A stretch of DNA of 64,000 nt from Salaquimonas sp. Its GTDB lineage: Bacteria; Pseudomonadota; Alphaproteobacteria; Rhizobiales; Rhizobiaceae. This document shows positions 50,291 to 59,533 of this stretch, one piece after another. The translations under genes were made by a program, and so were the position numbers. The notes under the pieces were generated by a model that saw nothing but the letters and a program-made list of their open reading frames with translations, made no database searches and was not told where the DNA came from. The first letter of the stretch is position 1, and the number at the start of each line of letters is the position of its first letter. Location: the NCBI GenBank assembly GCA_028289365.1, contig JANQQM010000011.1:60023-124022 (forward strand), given 5' to 3'.

Positions 50291-52750
50291 ATGTTGGACG
50301 CCACTGGACAACTCGCTCAATCTTCTCTTGCAAGGCAAGCAAATACTGACACGGTTCATCGGCACGAATTGCCACTTTTGCGCACGTCCAGGAATTTCAG
50401 TGCCGGCTGCATTGCCGCAGCATTGGCACTGGCGCTTATAGGCACCGCAGCCCACTCCCAAACTTCGGATTCACCCCGGGACGGTTCGGTATTGCCAATC
50501 CCGCAGGCACCGTTTCAGGGAACTATCGAAGAAACCTATGAAGGCTCGCAGCAGGATTATCCCCAGCCTGTCAAGGCACCGGAAGGAGCGCCAAATATAG
50601 TCCTGATATTGATTGATGATATGGGTTTCGGCCAGCCGGGAACATTTGGTGGTCCTGTACCGACACCGGCGATGGATGCGCTTGCCGAAGAGGGCTTGCG
50701 GTTTACCAGAATGCACACCACCGCAGTGTGTTCGCCCACGCGGGCAGCCCTGTTGACCGGTCGAAATCATCATCAATCCGGATTTGGCACGATCACCGAG
50801 CTTTCAACGGGATATCCTGGCTATAACAGCCTCTGGCCGCGAGAAACGGCCAGCATTGCCGAAATTCTGAAGGCAAATGGTTACTCAACCTCAGCATTTG
50901 GCAAATGGCACAATACGCCGGGCTGGGATACAACGCCGATCGGGCCCTTCGATCTGTGGCCAACCGGTCTTGGCTTTGAATATTGGTACGGTTTTCATGG
51001 TGGCGAAACCAGCCAGTGGGAGCCGCGTCTTTTCCGAAACACGGTGCCGGTGGAGCCTTCAAAGCGACCGGATGACGGGTATCACCTCACCGTTGATCTG
51101 GTTGACGAGTCCATAGATTGGCTGAACCGGCAACAATCCATCGCGCCCGACAAGCCTTATTTTCTCTATTTTGCACCGGGCGCAGTACATGCCCCGCTGC
51201 ATGTCGGTCCGGAATGGGCGGACAAATTCGCAGGTCAGTTTGATCAGGGCTGGGACAAGGTTCGCGAAGAGACATTGGCGCGCCAGAAATCGCTGGGAAT
51301 CGTTCCGCAGGAGACGGAATTGACACCCAGACCTGAGGAAATCGAGGCATGGGAAGGCCTGGATGAGCCTGCGAGACAGGTATTTGCGCGGCACCAGGAA
51401 GTGTTTGCCGGCTTCGTTGCCCAAACCGATCATGAGATCGGTCGATTGCTGGAGGCGGTCAATTCACTTCCAGATGCAGACAACACGCTGGTTATTCTGA
51501 TCGCAGGCGACAATGGGCCGAGCGCTGAAGGCACGGTCACCGGCACGATCAACAATGCAATGACCCTGAACGGCCTACCCGATTCTGTCGAAAATCAATT
51601 GGCGCGGATTGATGAGATTGGAGGCCCCGCACACGACAACCATTATCCCGTTGGCTGGGCATGGGCAGGCGCGGCACCCTTCCAGTGGATGAAGCGCGTG
51701 CCATCACATTTTGGCGGCACCCGAAACGGAATGGTCATTTCCTGGCCTGCGGAGATTTCCGACAAAGGTGCTATCCGCACGCAATTCCACCATGCAATCG
51801 ACGTGGCGCCTACCATTCTGGAAGTCGTTGGGATCAAGGAACCGGAAGTAGTCAATGGGGCTAAGCAGGTGCCCATGGCCGGAACAAGCATGGCATACAG
51901 CTTTGATAATGCCGAAGCGCCCGGAACGCGCAAGACGCAGTATTTCGAGACCGGTGGGCACCGTGCGATTTACCACGATGGTTGGGTTGCGTCATCCTTT
52001 CATGGGGCACCCTGGATACTGACAGGCTCAATGGGTTTTGATGACAATGCCTGGGAACTGTACAACATTGAGGAAGATTTCAGCCAGGCTCGGGATCTTT
52101 CCAGGGAACATCCCGAGAAACTCGCTGAACTCCAAGCGATTTTTGAGGAGGAGGCTGCCAAGTTTAATGTCTTCCCGCTTGATGACCGGTTCACCGAAAG
52201 GGCTACTGATCCCGAGAGGCCTTCCCTGACAAAAGGCAGGAAGCAATTTGTCTTTAAGCATGGAGCCACACGGATACCGGGGGACGCTTCGCCGCCCGTA
52301 TATCGACGTTCTCATCAGATTATTGCCGAGATTACAGTGCCGGAGGGCGGTGCTGAAGGTGTGATTATCGCATCGGGCGGCTCCTCGGCCGGTTACACCC
52401 TCTATCTCGAAGAGAGCCTGCCGGTATACGAGTATAAATTCTTTGGATTGGAACGGTATCGCCTGGCAGCGTCAGAACCTCTGGAAGCAGGAAAACACAC
52501 CATCCAGATTGACTATGAGCAGACGCCATTTGAAAAATTTGGCGTTGAAGGCGGTACAGCGACGATGAGCATAAATGGCGAGCAAGTGGCAACCGGCAGC
52601 ATCGACAAGGTTGCGCCTATCGGATTTTCGACCACCGAGACAATGGATATTGGCGCAGATCTAGGTGCAACCGTGTCGTTGGAATATGAAGAGCTTGCTC
52701 CGTATGAGTTCACCGGCACGATTGAAGGTGTCACAGTCAATCTCGAGTAA
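50291..52750 (+). CDS. Exported arylsulfatase (large, about 819 aa)
   Basis: This second type I sulfatase has an N-terminal extension of about 33 residues before a hydrophobic export segment (IAAALALALIGTAAHS), NIVLILIDDMGFG, the formylglycine signature CSPTR (Cys147), GKWHNTPGW, a long central insertion and a C-terminal beta-domain tail (about 650-819, AEITVPEGGAEGVIIASGGSSAGYT). The length matches the large periplasmic AtsA-type group. The start ATG has GAGG 7 bases upstream. It may be controlled by the divergent Crp/Fnr gene. Maturation needs formylglycine-generating enzyme from elsewhere. Confidence 0.92.
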   Translation: MLDATGQLAQSSLARQANTDTVHRHELPLLRTSRNFSAGCIAAALALALIGTAAHSQTSDSPRDGSVLPIPQAPFQGTIEETYEGSQQDYPQPVKAPEGAPNIVLILIDDMGFGQPGTFGGPVPTPAMDALAEEGLRFTRMHTTAVCSPTRAALLTGRNHHQSGFGTITELSTGYPGYNSLWPRETASIAEILKANGYSTSAFGKWHNTPGWDTTPIGPFDLWPTGLGFEYWYGFHGGETSQWEPRLFRNTVPVEPSKRPDDGYHLTVDLVDESIDWLNRQQSIAPDKPYFLYFAPGAVHAPLHVGPEWADKFAGQFDQGWDKVREETLARQKSLGIVPQETELTPRPEEIEAWEGLDEPARQVFARHQEVFAGFVAQTDHEIGRLLEAVNSLPDADNTLVILIAGDNGPSAEGTVTGTINNAMTLNGLPDSVENQLARIDEIGGPAHDNHYPVGWAWAGAAPFQWMKRVPSHFGGTRNGMVISWPAEISDKGAIRTQFHHAIDVAPTILEVVGIKEPEVVNGAKQVPMAGTSMAYSFDNAEAPGTRKTQYFETGGHRAIYHDGWVASSFHGAPWILTGSMGFDDNAWELYNIEEDFSQARDLSREHPEKLAELQAIFEEEAAKFNVFPLDDRFTERATDPERPSLTKGRKQFVFKHGATRIPGDASPPVYRRSHQIIAEITVPEGGAEGVIIASGGSSAGYTLYLEESLPVYEYKFFGLERYRLAASEPLEAGKHTIQIDYEQTPFEKFGVEGGTATMSINGEQVATGSIDKVAPIGFSTTETMDIGADLGATVSLEYEELAPYEFTGTIEGVTVNLE

Positions 52751-52776
52751 TCACGGCGGAATCTGCTGGTTTGAAA

Positions 52777-54273
52777 TCAGGTAACGGTGAATTGTCCCAT
52801 CATGCCGCGGTCTTCATGCTCCAGGATGTGGCAGTGATACATGTAGGGAAACTGCTCATTCGCCGGATAATCGAAGCGAACGACAATCTCGGACCAGTCA
52901 TCATCATCCAGAACCACCATGTCTTTCCAACCGCTTTGATCGGGAGACACAGCCGCCCCTTCCATTTGTTCGATCAGAAATGAACACCCATGCACGTGAA
53001 ACGGATGCGCGCCCTGATTGGAGCGGATGCGCCATCGTTCCCAAACACCGCGATTGACTTTCTCGTTGATGACGCTCATGTCCATCGCCGCGCCGTTAAT
53101 GGTCATGTCCATTAAGGCATGGTCGCCATGATTGCCGTGGCTACCCCCTTCTCCATCCTCCATATCAAGAATGAAGTCGCGCGTGCGTTGAATTTCGCTT
53201 TCCTTTGGGCGGATGATGGTTGCCAGCTTTTCAGGCAGAGGCTCGGTATGCGCTGGTAAACTGGCATCTGTAATCAGGCTCAAGGATGGCTGCGGAACGG
53301 GCTTTCCTGACAGGGCAAAATTGCTCAGCATGCCGCTGATGATACCTTCCTCGCCCTCATCGAATTCATCCTCAAAAAGAGTCAGGAGTTCGGCAGTGCC
53401 GCCATCGGTCAAATCAACAACAATCTCGCACCGTTCGCCGGGCGACATTTCCATTGTCGTCATTGGCACTGGCGCTGCCAGTAATCCACCATCACTGGCA
53501 ATCTTGTGAAAAGTCCGGTTGTCCGTAAATGTCACAATGTAGAACCGGGCATTGGCACCGTTCAGAAGCCGCAATCTCACCTTTCCGGCAGGTACCCTGG
53601 CAACCGGTGATATCGCACCATTGATGACAACTGTCTCGCCGAACCAGCCATCCTCGCCTGCATCATTCAGCGAATATACTAACCGGCCTTGCGCATCAAA
53701 AGTTCGGTCCTGAATGATGACAGGCAAGTCGTCGACCCCGTATTGACGGGGAAGCGCAATGGAATCGCTTAATTCATCGTCGATGATTATCATGCCGGCC
53801 AATCCGCGATAGACCTGGTCACCGGTCTTGCCGTGAGTATGGGAGTGATACCAGCAGGTGGCGGCCGGTTGCACGATAGACAAGGAAGGTTGCCACCGGT
53901 CTCCCGGAGCCATTTCCAATTGCGGCCCGCCATCAACGTCGCCCGGAACGTGCAGACCATGACCGTGAACCGCCACGGGTTCATTCAGGTTGTTTTGATA
54001 GTGAAGGTTGAGTTCGCTGTTTTGCCGGGTTCGGATCGTTGGTCCCAGATAGTTTTGACTAAAGCCCAGAGTCTGGGTTTTGACACCAGGCTTGAAAGAC
54101 CATTCTCCTGTTTGGATTTTCATATCAACCGGTTCGCTGTTGGTGCCGTCAACCAACGTCGGTATCGGCAACGCTACTGGCGCCGCCTTCGCCCAGGCAG
54201 GCTTAAGTCGTGAAGCGCCAATTAGTGCAGCGCTACCGGCAATAAACTGCCTCCGGGAAATGGCAAATGACAT
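52777..54273 (-). CDS. Tat-exported multicopper oxidase (CueO/bilirubin-oxidase-like)
   Basis: The 498-residue periplasmic protein has a twin-arginine signal (SRRQFIAG, then a hydrophobic core to about residue 28) and three cupredoxin domains. Copper motifs are complete: HGHG (about 101), HSHTH (about 142), HPFHVHG (about 425) and HCHILEHEDRGM near the end, giving type 1, 2 and 3 sites with Met as axial ligand. A His/Met-rich loop (GGSHGNHGDHALMDMTIN) resembles the Met-rich insert of CueO and may bind copper. Likely roles are copper tolerance or oxidation of phenolic or metal substrates. Confidence 0.93.
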   Translation of the reverse strand: MSFAISRRQFIAGSAALIGASRLKPAWAKAAPVALPIPTLVDGTNSEPVDMKIQTGEWSFKPGVKTQTLGFSQNYLGPTIRTRQNSELNLHYQNNLNEPVAVHGHGLHVPGDVDGGPQLEMAPGDRWQPSLSIVQPAATCWYHSHTHGKTGDQVYRGLAGMIIIDDELSDSIALPRQYGVDDLPVIIQDRTFDAQGRLVYSLNDAGEDGWFGETVVINGAISPVARVPAGKVRLRLLNGANARFYIVTFTDNRTFHKIASDGGLLAAPVPMTTMEMSPGERCEIVVDLTDGGTAELLTLFEDEFDEGEEGIISGMLSNFALSGKPVPQPSLSLITDASLPAHTEPLPEKLATIIRPKESEIQRTRDFILDMEDGEGGSHGNHGDHALMDMTINGAAMDMSVINEKVNRGVWERWRIRSNQGAHPFHVHGCSFLIEQMEGAAVSPDQSGWKDMVVLDDDDWSEIVVRFDYPANEQFPYMYHCHILEHEDRGMMGQFTVT

Positions 54274-54495
54274 GGCGGTTCTCCAATTGGAACAAGGAGT
54301 GAATTCAAAGCCCGGTTTGATGGGCCTTGTTATTCATTGCGATTACTTTCATGGGAACATCGACTGACAAATTTGTGTTGCTCAGTCCATCGGACAAATG
54401 CCGGATGAGCCACAATGCAGATCCGGCATAAGGTCAATTTTGAACATTCTGCCAGTTGCGAATATCTTGATCTAAAGGGAATCGAGGAAGACACC

Positions 54496-55035
54496 ATGAT
54501 CGAAACGATTGGACAAATGCCGTTACGGCGAACGGTATTTGCCGTTTTCGTACTGTTTGTTCTTGGCACGAGTGCAGCCGAGATCATCTCCGAACTTGAA
54601 GACGGAGAGACGTTCGGTTCAATGGCCGACGACTTGTTCCGGTTTGCGTTCAGCGCCATCGTGCTGGCCGGGTTCGTGTTCGAGTTCCTCGCTCAGCAAC
54701 GAGCGCTGGGCGATCTTCGTGGGCAACTGCAGAAGGCCCGTGGTCGGCTTGCACAACTCGACCCCCAATCGAAGAAACTCGCCAGCCAATACCGGGCAGT
54801 CATGCAAAAGCAGTTTGATGCCTGGCAGCTGACGGCAAGCGAGCAGGATGTCGTGATCATGCTGTTGAAGGGATTGTCATTCAGGGAAATCGCTGAACTT
54901 CGAGATACTCGCGAGAAGACAGTGCGCCAACAAGCATCCAGCGTCTACCGGAAGGCCGGCGTGGCAAGTCGAAATGAGCTCGCTGCCTGGTTTTTCGAGG
55001 ATATGCTGGAACCCCCGCCTGTTGCCGAGGACTAG
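54496..55035 (+). CDS. Membrane-tethered LuxR-type transcriptional regulator
   Basis: This 179-residue protein has two transmembrane helices (about 12-30 and 49-68), a cytoplasmic coiled coil (about 72-110) and a C-terminal GerE/LuxR helix-turn-helix (LTASEQDVVIMLLKGLSFREIAELRDTREKTVRQQASSVYRKAG). The start is the ATG at 54496 with GAGGAAG 5 bases upstream; the frame from 54415 has no such site. It is divergent from the multicopper oxidase (222 bases between starts), so a periplasmic or membrane signal may control that gene. The direction of control is inference. Confidence 0.8.
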   Translation: MIETIGQMPLRRTVFAVFVLFVLGTSAAEIISELEDGETFGSMADDLFRFAFSAIVLAGFVFEFLAQQRALGDLRGQLQKARGRLAQLDPQSKKLASQYRAVMQKQFDAWQLTASEQDVVIMLLKGLSFREIAELRDTREKTVRQQASSVYRKAGVASRNELAAWFFEDMLEPPPVAED

Positions 55036-55184
55036 TGCAATCAGTCCTCCAAATTCTCGAGCAAACCAATAAAGATGCAGGAATACGGAGGCCAACAGAA
55101 AACCTGCCATGGTCGACCCCTGACCAATAAACGACCCACAAAAGACAGGAGTGCAAGCTGTCGGCAATTTCCGCTTAGTTCTGA

Positions 55185-55985
55185 CTAATTGAATGCCCGG
55201 TCAGCCATTGCAACAAGTTCGTCGAATATTGATGGTGGGCCGGCAATGACCCGGCCGCCCGCTTCGATCATTTCCGAGACGGATTGTTTTTCGATACAGC
55301 CGCCAGCCTCGGCAATGATCAGTTGGCCGGCCAGACAGTCCCAGGCGTTCATGTGCGGTTCGGCGTAACCGATCAAACGACCGGCCGCAACATAGCAAAG
55401 CATCAATCCGCCGGATGCATTCCGGAAAAAAACCCCGCCGCGACTGGTCAATTCCTCAAGTAAATTCATGACCAGTCTTGTTTCGGTACGACCATTCATG
55501 CCGACACCCATTGAACCATGATTTAAGCCCGCCGTGGCCGAAACCGATATTGGCTTGTCGTTGAGGAAGGCGCCATTGCCTTGCATTGCCGAGAAAAGTT
55601 CATCTGCCCCAGGTTCGAAGATTGCACCAATCTTGATCGTGTCCTTGTAGATGCATGCGATTATCACGCACCATTGCGGGATGCTCGTAACAAAGTTGGC
55701 GGTCCCGTCTATGGGATCAATCACCCAGGTGAAGTCGGACGTGCCGACGACGTTTTCAAACTCCTCACCAACAATTCCGTCATCAGGAAAAGACCGGGCG
55801 ATTTCGTTTCGGATAAAGGTTTCCACATCCCGATCGGCGTCGGATACCAAGTCCTGGGCACCTTTTGATTCAATAACCAGATCACCAATCGAATTGAAGA
55901 ACACCATGGCTTGCTTGCCTGCTTCGCGGGCAGTCTGTTTCGCAAACTCCAGCCGATCCTGAAACTGATCATTCATGATTGCCAT
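55185..55985 (-). CDS. Inositol-monophosphatase family protein
   Basis: This 266-residue Mg-dependent phosphatase has the family motifs: GEEFENV (metal Glu), WVIDPIDGTANFV (metal Asp residues), and WDCLAG...AEAGG near the C-terminus. Possible substrates are inositol phosphate, histidinol phosphate or other sugar phosphates; sequence alone does not decide. The start is the ATG at 55985 or the one at 55976. It is divergent from the AfuABC-type importer operon. Confidence 0.88.
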   Translation of the reverse strand: MAIMNDQFQDRLEFAKQTAREAGKQAMVFFNSIGDLVIESKGAQDLVSDADRDVETFIRNEIARSFPDDGIVGEEFENVVGTSDFTWVIDPIDGTANFVTSIPQWCVIIACIYKDTIKIGAIFEPGADELFSAMQGNGAFLNDKPISVSATAGLNHGSMGVGMNGRTETRLVMNLLEELTSRGGVFFRNASGGLMLCYVAAGRLIGYAEPHMNAWDCLAGQLIIAEAGGCIEKQSVSEMIEAGGRVIAGPPSIFDELVAMADRAFN

Positions 55986-56272
55986 CCGTCAAAAGTGTTT
56001 CCATCAGCTGCCAATGATGCAGCAGTGTTAGAGTTTCAAGATCAACCGGGAAAAGATTGCCGCCACCCGCCTGTTTTCTACAATGAACATTGTGTGACCG
56101 GCGTCTCCGGATCAATGTTTACCTGCGGGTGGGTAAGGTACCGCATGACACCATTCATGTCTTGTCGTCCTTTTAGAAAAACGATCGATTGACAAGCTCG
56201 TGAAATTGTTGGCCAATTGAGGAAGTGTGACAGTTCAATGACATTCGTGTGACACTTTTCTGGGAGGAATAC

Positions 56273-57298
56273 ATGAAAAAAACAACAACAATAGCACTTC
56301 TTTCGAGCGCCTTGCTTGCATCTTCGACCGCTTTGGCTAGCGCGGACAAGCTTACATTTTATTGTAGTGCGCAGGAGGAATGGTGTCAGGTGATGGCAAA
56401 TGGCTTCCAGGATGCTACCGGCATCGAAGTCAACATGACCCGCAAAAGCTCCGGAGAGACCTTTGCACAGGTCAAAGCCGAATCTTCCAATCCCAAAGGC
56501 GATGTCTGGTGGGGCGGAACCGGTGATCCGCATCTTCAGGCTGCAGAAGAGGGTCTGACCGAGCCGTACGTCTCACCAATGCGTGGTGAATTGAACGATT
56601 GGGCGATCTCTCAGGCGGAATCAGCAGGTGACAAGACCATTGGAATTTATTCAGGTGCGCTTGGCTATGGGTATAATTCTGACCTGCTGAAAGCAAACAA
56701 TCTGCCGGAACCGAAATGCTGGAAAGATCTGACCAAGCCGGAATACAAAGGCCACGTCCAAATGGCTAACCCCAACTCGTCCGGTACGGCATATACGACA
56801 CTGGCTACGATGGTGCAGCTATTTGGTGAGGAAGACGGCTTTCAGTTCATGAAAGACCTGCACAAAAACATCAACCAGTACACAAAGTCGGGTTCTGCAC
56901 CGATCAAGGCTGCCGGCCGCGGCGAAAACACAATCGGTATCGTGTTCATGCATGACGCAGTCAATCAGGCGGTTTCCGGCTTTCCGATCGAAGTCGTGGC
57001 ACCATGCGAAGGCACCGGGTATGAAATCGGTTCGATGTCCATCATCAAGGGTGCGCGTAATCTGGAAGAAGCAAAGAAGTTCTACGATTGGGCGTTGACA
57101 GATGAAGCGCAGTCACTCGCGCTCGGTGTCAAGGCATTCCAGGTTCCGTCGAACAAGGGCGCCGAGACCTCACCTTCCGCCCCTGATCTATCATCGATCA
57201 AGTTGATAGATTACGACTTCAAAAAATATGGTTCCAGCGATGAGCGCAAGCGCCTCCTGAAGAAATGGGACGACGAGGTTTCAACGCTTCCGCAATAA
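56273..57298 (+). CDS. AfuA/FbpA-type ABC transporter substrate-binding protein
   Basis: This 341-residue exported protein has a Sec signal peptide (MKKTTTIALLSSALLASSTALA). The mature part shows LTFYCSAQEEWCQVMANGF, GDVWWGGTGDPHLQAAEEGL and NPNSSGTAYTTLATMVQLFG, with the two-lobed fold expected for iron(III)/sugar-phosphate binders. The conserved Tyr/His iron ligands of classical FbpA are not obvious. The layout fits AfuA, reported to bind hexose phosphates, as well as iron carriers. The start is the ATG at 56273 after GGGAGG. First gene of the operon. Confidence 0.87.
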   Translation: MKKTTTIALLSSALLASSTALASADKLTFYCSAQEEWCQVMANGFQDATGIEVNMTRKSSGETFAQVKAESSNPKGDVWWGGTGDPHLQAAEEGLTEPYVSPMRGELNDWAISQAESAGDKTIGIYSGALGYGYNSDLLKANNLPEPKCWKDLTKPEYKGHVQMANPNSSGTAYTTLATMVQLFGEEDGFQFMKDLHKNINQYTKSGSAPIKAAGRGENTIGIVFMHDAVNQAVSGFPIEVVAPCEGTGYEIGSMSIIKGARNLEEAKKFYDWALTDEAQSLALGVKAFQVPSNKGAETSPSAPDLSSIKLIDYDFKKYGSSDERKRLLKKWDDEVSTLPQ

Positions 57299-57301
57299 TC
57301 C

Positions 57302-59533
57302 GTGACGCTGGCCGAAACCTCTCGACTGGAGAGTAAAGTCACCCATCCGACATTGGTCCTTTGGCTGATTGTCGGATGGGTTGGTTTTGCGCTGCTACCT
57401 TGGTACGGCCTGGAAGACGGCATCCTTTCATTCGAATGGTTGCTTGATGGCTACCCATTCGAAGATGATTACGCACCAGCATTGTTTCTGGGACTACAGG
57501 GCCAGAAACTGTGGCTCATGCCATTAGCGCTTTTTCTGGCGATGCCGCTATTGGCAATTGGCAAAAGTCGCAGTGATGAGTCATACGGAAAAATTCTGGT
57601 AATCGCTGGAGCACTCGGCTTCGGGTGGCTCATACTGCAGGGTTTCAGCATCGGTATTCGCGGTTGGAACTTTGAATGGCTAAATCAGCTGTTTGGAGAG
57701 CTCGGTGACCGGCAATTTGGCATGGGCTCCGGTGCTATGCTGGTTGCCAGCGCATTCCTATTTATCTTTACACAGGGAATTGCCGCACGGGGCGCCGTCA
57801 ACGGGGATATTTTTGTCGTTGGCGCCATTGGTTTTGTCGTGGCGATTGTCACGACATTCGTATTCTACCCAATCGCAAACATGTTGGCCTCCGCATTTAT
57901 CACTGAAGAGAACACATATTCGATTCGCGTGTTCTTCGATAAGTTTACAGACCGGCGCTTGTGGGGACTGTCCTGCATTACCGCCGGTGGCCGTTGCGGT
58001 GCGGCCTGGAATTCACTGTTTCTTGCCATTCTTGTTGGGATTATCACGACAGGACTTGGTCTGGCTTTCGCGCTTGCCGTCACGCGAACCAATATGCGGT
58101 TCAAGCAGGCACTGCGGGCATTGACGGTACTGCCGATAATTACCCCGCCTTTCGTCATCGGTCTCGCCATTATCCTGCTCTTCGGCCTGTCAGGCAGCGT
58201 CACGGTCTTTATTTCCGACCTGCTTGGTATCCAGCCCACGCGCTGGGTTTATGGTCTGCCCGGGATTCTGATTGCACAAACTCTGGCGTTTACGCCGATT
58301 GCCTTTCTTGTGCTTATTGGCGTGGTCGAAGGTGTCAGCCCCTCCATGGAGGAAGCCGCCCAAACCTTGCGGGCAAATCGCTGGAATACATTCCGTACGG
58401 TATCTTGGCCGTTGATGCGGCCGGGAATCGCCAATGCATTCCTGCTTGGTTTTATTGAATCCATGGCGGACTTTGGAAACCCGCTGGTCCTTGGTGGAAA
58501 CTATGATGTGCTATCGACAGAGATCTTCTTCGCCATCGTTGGTGCGCAGTATGACCAGGGCCGCGCCGCGGTACTGGCCATTGTCCTGCTTGGCTTCACG
58601 TTGGCTGCGTTTTGGGCGCAGCGTTTCTGGCTCGGCAAGAAAAGCTACACGACAATGACCGGAAAGGGCGATAGCGGCATCCATCCGCATCTGCCAAGAG
58701 CCATGGCTGTTCCGGTTTTCACCATTGCCGCGGTTTGGACGCTGTTCACGATAATCATTTATTGCATGATCATCTATGGTTCGTTTGTAGAGCTTTGGGG
58801 GATCAACAATTCCCTGACATTCAAACACTATATTACCGCATTCTCGGTACGGCTGGATGCGGAGGGAATACGCTGGACCGGATCAGCCTGGAATTCTTTC
58901 TGGACAACAATCCAGATAGCCGGAATCGCAGCGCCATTGACTGCTATTGTAGGACTGATCACCGCCTACCTTCTGACGCGGCAAAATTTTGCAGGCAAAA
59001 ACGCCTTTGAATTCGGGACCATGCTTTCATTCGCCATTCCCGGCACCGTCATTGGCGTCAGCTATATCCTGGCCTTCAATGTACCGCCCATCGAAATTAC
59101 CGGAACAGGCATTATCCTGGTTGTCAGTTTTATCTTCCGAAACATGCCGGTCGGGGTTCGTGCCGGTATTGCGTCCATGTCGCAACTAGACAAAAGCCTG
59201 GATGAATCGTCGCTGACCTTGGGCGCAAATTCCTGGCAGACCTTTCTGAAGGTGATCCTTCCATTGTTGAGACCAGCCATATTGGCGGCGCTGGTATATT
59301 CCTTCGTGCGGGCGATGACTGCGATTTCTGCGGTCATATTCCTGGTCAGCGCAGAATATGACATGGCGACCAGCTACATTATCGGGCGGGTCGAAAACAA
59401 TGATTACGGTCTTGCGATCGCCTATTCTACAACCTTGATCTTCGTAATGCTGGCAGTGGTCGGCGCGATGCAGTTCTTAGTTGGACGGGCCAAGATCGGC
59501 CGCCGTCTCGACCAATCCCGAACCAATGTGTGA
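57302..59533 (+). CDS. Fused double permease of an AfuB/FbpB-type ABC importer
   Basis: This 743-residue inner-membrane protein has two binding-protein-dependent permease units in one chain. The EAA loops are EEAAQTLRANRWNTFRTVSWP (split by me into EEAAQTLRANRW and TVSWPLMRPG) around residue 355 and DESSLTLGANSWQTFLKV around 640. About 190 extra N-terminal residues hold several hydrophobic helices (LWLIVGWVGFALLPWYG; LWLMPLALFLAMPLLAIG) not needed for a standard two-unit permease. The start is GTG at 57302, just after the substrate-binding gene. The stop overlaps the ATPase start. Confidence 0.88.
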   Translation: MTLAETSRLESKVTHPTLVLWLIVGWVGFALLPWYGLEDGILSFEWLLDGYPFEDDYAPALFLGLQGQKLWLMPLALFLAMPLLAIGKSRSDESYGKILVIAGALGFGWLILQGFSIGIRGWNFEWLNQLFGELGDRQFGMGSGAMLVASAFLFIFTQGIAARGAVNGDIFVVGAIGFVVAIVTTFVFYPIANMLASAFITEENTYSIRVFFDKFTDRRLWGLSCITAGGRCGAAWNSLFLAILVGIITTGLGLAFALAVTRTNMRFKQALRALTVLPIITPPFVIGLAIILLFGLSGSVTVFISDLLGIQPTRWVYGLPGILIAQTLAFTPIAFLVLIGVVEGVSPSMEEAAQTLRANRWNTFRTVSWPLMRPGIANAFLLGFIESMADFGNPLVLGGNYDVLSTEIFFAIVGAQYDQGRAAVLAIVLLGFTLAAFWAQRFWLGKKSYTTMTGKGDSGIHPHLPRAMAVPVFTIAAVWTLFTIIIYCMIIYGSFVELWGINNSLTFKHYITAFSVRLDAEGIRWTGSAWNSFWTTIQIAGIAAPLTAIVGLITAYLLTRQNFAGKNAFEFGTMLSFAIPGTVIGVSYILAFNVPPIEITGTGIILVVSFIFRNMPVGVRAGIASMSQLDKSLDESSLTLGANSWQTFLKVILPLLRPAILAALVYSFVRAMTAISAVIFLVSAEYDMATSYIIGRVENNDYGLAIAYSTTLIFVMLAVVGAMQFLVGRAKIGRRLDQSRTNV

